Assembly: GCF_051433165.1 (NCBI RefSeq)
Contig: NZ_JBHMFS010000009.1
Span: 1-64,000, forward strand
Direction of reading: 5' to 3'
Length of the DNA: 64,000 nt
Source of the DNA: Falsiroseomonas sp051433165
GTDB taxonomy: Bacteria; Pseudomonadota; Alphaproteobacteria; Acetobacterales; Acetobacteraceae
A program made the position numbers and the translations under genes. Each line of letters opens with the position of its first letter. The stretch's first letter is position 1. The notes below the pieces were generated by a model. That model saw nothing but the letters and a program-made list of their open reading frames with translations. It searched no databases and had not been told where the DNA came from. Positions 59,971-64,000 of the stretch are shown in pieces.

Positions 59971-60860
59971 TCCGGCGCCAGCGCCGCCTGCAGCCAGGTG
60001 CCGAAGGCCTGCACGGTGGAGCGGCGGGAGGCCATTTCGGTCATCACCAGATGGTAGCCGGTGCCGTCATCCAGCGTGCCGGCAAAGGGCCGCACCAGCC
60101 GGCCGGCGGCCAGCGCATCCGCGACCAGCACGCCCCAGCCAACGGCCAGGCCTTGCCCGGCCTCGGCGGCGGCCAGCGCCAGGGCGGTTTCGTCGAAGCG
60201 GGGCCCGGGGGTGGCCAGCGCCGGGTTCAGCCCGGCGGCCAGCAGCCAGTCGCGCCAATGCGGGCGCTCGGCGTAGTGCAGCAGGGTGGATTGGGCGATG
60301 GTCTCCGCCGGCGGCAGGGCCTCGGGCAGGTATCCGGGGGCGCAGACCGGGAACAGCACCTCCCGCGTCAGCGGGCGCACCACATGGCCGGGCCAGTCGC
60401 CGGTACCGGCGCGGATGGCCACATCGACATCGGCGCCGTGCAACTGCGCGAAATAGCGATGGGTTTCCAGGCGAAGCTCGATCCAGGGATGCGCCCGTGT
60501 GAAGCCGGCGATGCGCGGCGCCAGCACCCGCATGGCGAAGGTGCGGGCGGCGTTGACCACCAGGGTGGTGCGGGAGCGGGGCTGGCCGATGCGGAACAGC
60601 CCGGCCTCCAACTGCTCCAGCCCGCGCCGCACGTAATCGGCCAGCAGGTCCCCGGCCTCCGTCAGCTTCAGGCCGCGCGGGCCGCGCAGGAACAGGGGTT
60701 CGGCAAGCTGGTCCTCCAGCGACTTCACTTGGCGGCTGATGGCGCCCTGCGTCACGCCGAGTTCTTCCGCCGCGCGGGCCATGTTGAGGTGGCGGGCGGC
60801 GGAGTCGAAGACTCGCAGCGCTTGCAGGGGCAGGCCGGACACGCCTTGAGGTAGGCTCAT
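59955..60860 (-). CDS. LysR-family transcriptional regulator (GcvA-like)
   Basis: A 301-residue regulator. LPLQALRVFDSAARHLNMAR and AAEELGVTQGAISRQVKSLE form the winged helix, as in the GcvA branch; the rest is a periplasmic-binding-like effector domain with VCAPGYLPE. It is divergent from the hydantoinase operon at 60942, whose control is its most likely job. Confidence 0.92.
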   Translation of the reverse strand: MSLPQGVSGLPLQALRVFDSAARHLNMARAAEELGVTQGAISRQVKSLEDQLAEPLFLRGPRGLKLTEAGDLLADYVRRGLEQLEAGLFRIGQPRSRTTLVVNAARTFAMRVLAPRIAGFTRAHPWIELRLETHRYFAQLHGADVDVAIRAGTGDWPGHVVRPLTREVLFPVCAPGYLPEALPPAETIAQSTLLHYAERPHWRDWLLAAGLNPALATPGPRFDETALALAAAEAGQGLAVGWGVLVADALAAGRLVRPFAGTLDDGTGYHLVMTEMASRRSTVQAFGTWLQAALAPDQPAA

Positions 60861-60941
60861 GGCTCGGCACCTTAATGGGTTGCTACCGGGGGCGCCAAGC
60901 CGGGGTCAGACTGCCAGCCTTGGCTGGAGCTTTTCGAAAAA

Positions 60942-62582
60942 ATGCATTTCGACCCCGTCACGCTGCAGATCCTGTGGAGCCGGCTGATCTCGATCGCCGA
61001 TGAGGCGGCGGCGGCGCTGCTGCGGACCTCGTTTTCCACCATCGTGCGCGAATCCAATGATTTCGCGACGGTGCTGATGGATGCGGAGGGCAACAGCCTG
61101 GCGGAGAATTCCATTGGCATCCCGAGCTTCGTCGGCCTGCTGCCGCGCACGCTGAAGCACATGCTGGCGGAATATCCGCTGGAGGAATTGCGGCCGGGCG
61201 ATGTGCTGATGACCAACGACCCGTGGATGGGCACGGGGCATCTGCTGGACATCACCACGGCGATGCCGGTGTTCCACCAGGGCCGGCTGGTGGCCTTCGC
61301 CGGCGCCACCTCGCACATGCCGGATATCGGCGGCACGCTGTGGTCGGCGGATTGCACGGAGGTGTTCGAAGAAGGGCTGCGGATTCCGCCGACGAAGTTC
61401 CTGGTTCAAGGCCAGGAGAACCGGGAGGTGGTGCGCTTCATCCGCGGCAATGTGCGGGTGCCGGACCAGGTGATGGGCGACATCCAGGCGCAGATCACGG
61501 CCATCACCGTCTGCGCCCGGCGCGTGGTGGAGTTTCTGGGCGATACCGGCCTAGCCGACCTTACGGCGTTGTCGGCGACGCTCCAGGCGCGTGCCGATGG
61601 CGCGATGCGCCAGGCGATCGCGGCGCTGCCGGATGGCACCTGGCACGGCACGGTCTTCGCCGATGGCTATGAGGATGCGGAGACGCGCATCCAATGCGCG
61701 CTGACCATCGCGGGCGACATCCTGAGCGTGGATTACGCCGGCACCTCGCCGCAGATCGCGCGCGGGCTGAACAGCGTGATGAACTACACCTACGCCTACA
61801 CCGTCTATCCGCTGAAATGCGCGCTGGACCCGATGACGCCACGCAACGAGGGCAGCTATCGCGCCATCGACGTGACGGCGCCGGAGGGCAGCATCCTCAA
61901 CCCGCGCTGGCCGGCTGCGGTGAATGCGCGGCACCTGACGGGGCTGTTCCTCTCGGGCGCACTGTACAAATGCCTGGCGCAGATCGCGCCGCAGCTGGTG
62001 GTGGCGGACAGCGCCTCCCCGGCGCCGCGGCCGGTCTATACCGGGCAGGATGATCGCGGCGACCGCTTCAGCCAGGTGCTGTTCGGCAGCGGCGGCATGG
62101 GCGCGACGCAGGCGCGCGACGGGCTGAACACCACGGCCTTCCCGACCAATAGCGGCTCGGGTTCGATCGAGGCTTTCGAAGCCTCGGCCCCCATCCTGGT
62201 CTGGCGCAAGGACCTGCTGGTGGACAGTGGCGGGCCGGGCCAGTTCCGCGGCGGGCTGGGCCAGGAGATCGAGCTGGAGGTGATGACCGACCAGCCGGTG
62301 CGGCTTTCGCTGATCTCGGACCGGATGAAGCACCCGGCCGGCGGGCTGGATGGCGCGGGGGCGGGTGCTCCGGCGCTGGTGCAGTTGCAGGATGGTCGCA
62401 AACCGCATCCGAAATCCCGCACCATGCTGGCGCCGGGGGACCGGCTGACCCTGCATCTCGGCGGCGGCGGCGGTTATGGCGACCCGGCTTCGCGCGACCC
62501 GGATGCGGTGCGGCGCGATGTTGCGGATGGCTACGTCACGCCCGAAGGGGCGCAACGCGATTACGGGAGGAAAAAACAATGA
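60942..62582 (+). CDS. Hydantoinase B / oxoprolinase beta-type subunit
   Basis: A 546-residue HyuB-type protein: FDPVTLQILWSRLISIADEA, then TIVRESNDFATVLMDAEGN, VLMTNDPWMGTGHLLDITTA and PHLPDIGG-like SHMPDIGGTLWSADCTEVFE. It would form an ATP-dependent ring-opening hydrolase with the HyuA partner starting at 63690. Its stop overlaps the next ATG (ATGA). Confidence 0.92.
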   Translation: MHFDPVTLQILWSRLISIADEAAAALLRTSFSTIVRESNDFATVLMDAEGNSLAENSIGIPSFVGLLPRTLKHMLAEYPLEELRPGDVLMTNDPWMGTGHLLDITTAMPVFHQGRLVAFAGATSHMPDIGGTLWSADCTEVFEEGLRIPPTKFLVQGQENREVVRFIRGNVRVPDQVMGDIQAQITAITVCARRVVEFLGDTGLADLTALSATLQARADGAMRQAIAALPDGTWHGTVFADGYEDAETRIQCALTIAGDILSVDYAGTSPQIARGLNSVMNYTYAYTVYPLKCALDPMTPRNEGSYRAIDVTAPEGSILNPRWPAAVNARHLTGLFLSGALYKCLAQIAPQLVVADSASPAPRPVYTGQDDRGDRFSQVLFGSGGMGATQARDGLNTTAFPTNSGSGSIEAFEASAPILVWRKDLLVDSGGPGQFRGGLGQEIELEVMTDQPVRLSLISDRMKHPAGGLDGAGAGAPALVQLQDGRKPHPKSRTMLAPGDRLTLHLGGGGGYGDPASRDPDAVRRDVADGYVTPEGAQRDYGRKKQ

Positions 62583-63559
62583 CCATCAAGCTCACCCGTC
62601 GTGCCCTGTCGGCCGCCTTCGCGGCTGCGCCCTTGGCGGCCCACGCGCAAACGAACTGGCCGACGCGCCCGCTGCGGATGATCGTGCCCTTCGCGCCGGG
62701 TGGCGGATCGGACACGCTCGGCCGGCTGCTGGCGACGCCGCTGGGCGCGGAGCTGGGCCAGCCCGTGGTGGTGGAGAACCGCGCCGGCGCCGGCAGCCAG
62801 ATCGGCGCGGAGGCGGTGATGCGCAGCGCGCCGGATGGCCTGACGCTGCTGCTGGGCGATACGCCGCTGGCGACGATCCCGGCGGTGCAGGCCGCCGCCG
62901 GCCAGGCCGTGGCCTTCGACACGGCGCGCGACTTTACCGCGATTGCCACGCTCGGCGTGGCACCTGCGCTGCTGGTGGTGGCCACATCCTCCCCCTTCCG
63001 CACCACGCGGGATCTGCTGGAGGCGGCGCGGGCGCGGCCGGAGGCGGTGAACATCGCCTCCGGCGGCACCGCCACCAGCACGCATCTGATGATCGAATTG
63101 TTGCAGATGCGCAGCGGCGTGAAGGTGACGCATGTGCCCTATCGCGGCACCGGCGCAGCCTTGCCCGATGTGTTGAACGGCACGGTGCAGGCGATGATCC
63201 AGGCGATGGCCACCGCCGCGCCGCTGGTCGCCGCCGGGCAGATGCGCGTCATCGGCGTGGCGGCGGAACAGCGCCTGCCGGCGATGCCGGATGTGCCGAC
63301 GCTGCGCGAGCAGGGCGTGGATCTGGTGGCCGGCTTCTGGTGGGGCGTGCTCGGCCCGGCCGGCATCCCGGCCCCCATCGTGGCGCGGCTCCAGCAGGCG
63401 ATCGACAAGGCGATGGCGAGCGAGTCGGTGCAGGCGCGACTGCCGGCGCTGGGTCTGGAACGCCTGCAACTCGGCCCGGACGGCTTCCGGACGATGCTGG
63501 TGAGCGAGACGGCGCGCTGGCGCGACGTGGTGCAGACGGCGGGGATCAAGCCTGAATGA
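62579..63559 (+). CDS. Bug-family (TctC-like) binding protein of the hydantoinase operon
   Basis: A 326-residue Bug protein with a signal peptide (ALSAAFAAAPLAAHAQT), WPTRPLRMIVPFAPGGGSDT, VVVENRAGAGSQIGAEAVMR and WWGVLGPAGIPAPIVARLQQ. Placed between the B and A subunit genes, it probably captures the ring-compound substrate of the enzyme. Coupled to 60942 by a 4-nt overlap. Confidence 0.92.
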   Translation: MTIKLTRRALSAAFAAAPLAAHAQTNWPTRPLRMIVPFAPGGGSDTLGRLLATPLGAELGQPVVVENRAGAGSQIGAEAVMRSAPDGLTLLLGDTPLATIPAVQAAAGQAVAFDTARDFTAIATLGVAPALLVVATSSPFRTTRDLLEAARARPEAVNIASGGTATSTHLMIELLQMRSGVKVTHVPYRGTGAALPDVLNGTVQAMIQAMATAAPLVAAGQMRVIGVAAEQRLPAMPDVPTLREQGVDLVAGFWWGVLGPAGIPAPIVARLQQAIDKAMASESVQARLPALGLERLQLGPDGFRTMLVSETARWRDVVQTAGIKPE

Positions 63560-63586
63560 GAGCGACCTGTGGGAGGTTTGCCATGC

Positions 63587-63643
63587 AGCCGGTGCACTTC
63601 GCACCGGCTGAGCGGCCGAACGGCCGCCGCGGCATATGCCGCG
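63587..63643 (+). promoter_or_regulatory. Three tandem hairpins between binding protein and hyuA
   Basis: Stems are AGCCGGTGC/GCACCGGCT (63587-63609, 5-base loop), GCGGCC/GGCCGC (63612-63627) and the 16-bp palindrome CGCGGCATATGCCGCG (63628-63643). They follow the binding-protein stop and precede the start of hyuA. Such stacks can stabilise the upstream message or attenuate read-through. Confidence 0.55.
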
Positions 63644-63689
63644 CAGCCAAGGCCGTGGATGCGGCCGCCCGGCGCATGAGGGCATCAGG

Positions 63690-64000
63690 ATGACGGATGT
63701 TTCGCGCCCCTACCGCATCGGGGTCGATGTCGGCGGCACTTTCACGGATTTCGTGCTGGTGGATGACGCCACCGGTCGTGTGCTGACTGGCAAGCGACTG
63801 ACCACACCGGACGATCCGGGCCGCGCCATCCTGGAGGGCATTTCCCGAATTCTGTCAGAGGCGGGCGCCGCGATCGGCGATGTGCGCCAGGTGGTCCATG
63901 GCACGACACTGGTGACCAACACCGTGATCGAGCGCAAGGGCGCGCGCATCGGCCTGGTGACTACGCGCGGCTTCCGCGACAGCCTCGAGATGGGGCGGGA
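63690..64000 (+). CDS. Hydantoinase A / oxoprolinase alpha-type subunit (3' end outside window)
   Basis: The first ~103 residues are visible: RIGVDVGGTFTDFVLVDD is the ASKHA-type phosphate loop, and VVHGTTLVTNTVIERKGARI then GLVTTRGFRDSLEMGR the HyuA signature. The gene runs off the window. With 60942 it encodes an ATP-using hydantoinase/oxoprolinase-type enzyme. Confidence 0.93.
   Translation, partial: MTDVSRPYRIGVDVGGTFTDFVLVDDATGRVLTGKRLTTPDDPGRAILEGISRILSEAGAAIGDVRQVVHGTTLVTNTVIERKGARIGLVTTRGFRDSLEMGR

Overview
This is a G+C-rich alphaproteobacterial window. Codon use, the dnaB-alr-mlaEF-radA-cvpA-purF gene order, several Bug-type (tripartite tricarboxylate family) binding proteins and a PEP-CTERM protein suggest an Acetobacteraceae/Roseomonas-like genome. 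That placement is an inference; there is no rRNA gene and no intact tRNA gene here.

Layout. (1) 1-1200: the 3' part of an AraC-family regulator and the C-terminal remnant of an IS110-type transposase. (2) 1285-48587: a roughly 47-kb accessory region bounded by two direct copies of the 3' half of a tRNA-Gly(GCC) gene (46 bp, one mismatch), so probably one or more integrated islands. It holds: a DNA phosphorothioation locus, with modification genes dndB-C-D-E-A on the minus strand (16475 to 10339) facing a six-gene plus-strand module (1978 to 10342); gene debris; a four-gene exported-protein operon (17572-19783); a tyrosine recombinase (20069-21436); a low-G+C DUF6615-like gene; a mobile-element module with an AlpA-like regulator, HUH-like proteins and a DUF927-like ATPase (24673-31349); an MFS exporter; a complete IS630 element (34823-35960); two periplasmic-type binding proteins; more HUH-like paralogues in stages of decay; a catalase-like protein; a CHRD/PEP-CTERM protein; and an orphan PAS/HWE histidine kinase. 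(3) 48600-48930: two facing copies of a structured repeat. (4) 48932-64000: core-like genes dnaB, alr, mlaE, mlaF, radA, a UDP-glucuronate epimerase, brnT/brnA, cvpA, purF, an SDR gene, a binding protein, a LysR regulator, and a hydantoinase/oxoprolinase cluster that runs off the right edge.

How the parts work together. DndA, C, D and E would place sulfur in the DNA backbone and DndB would control this. The usual restriction partners DndF, G and H are absent. Their place is taken by a RelA/SpoT-domain protein, an 876-residue protein combining RNA-polymerase-alpha-CTD-like and sigma-region-4-like domains, a phospholipase-D/DEAD-helicase fusion, a 65-residue protein, an SMC/Rad50-like ATPase and a 160-residue protein of unknown family. 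These genes are tightly spaced or overlap, and the module converges on dndA with overlapping stop codons. This is the best candidate for an unusual defence system in the window. The second theme is HUH-endonuclease-like proteins, where copies with intact catalytic motifs sit beside copies that have lost them; two copies and one remnant carry the same hairpin over the start region.
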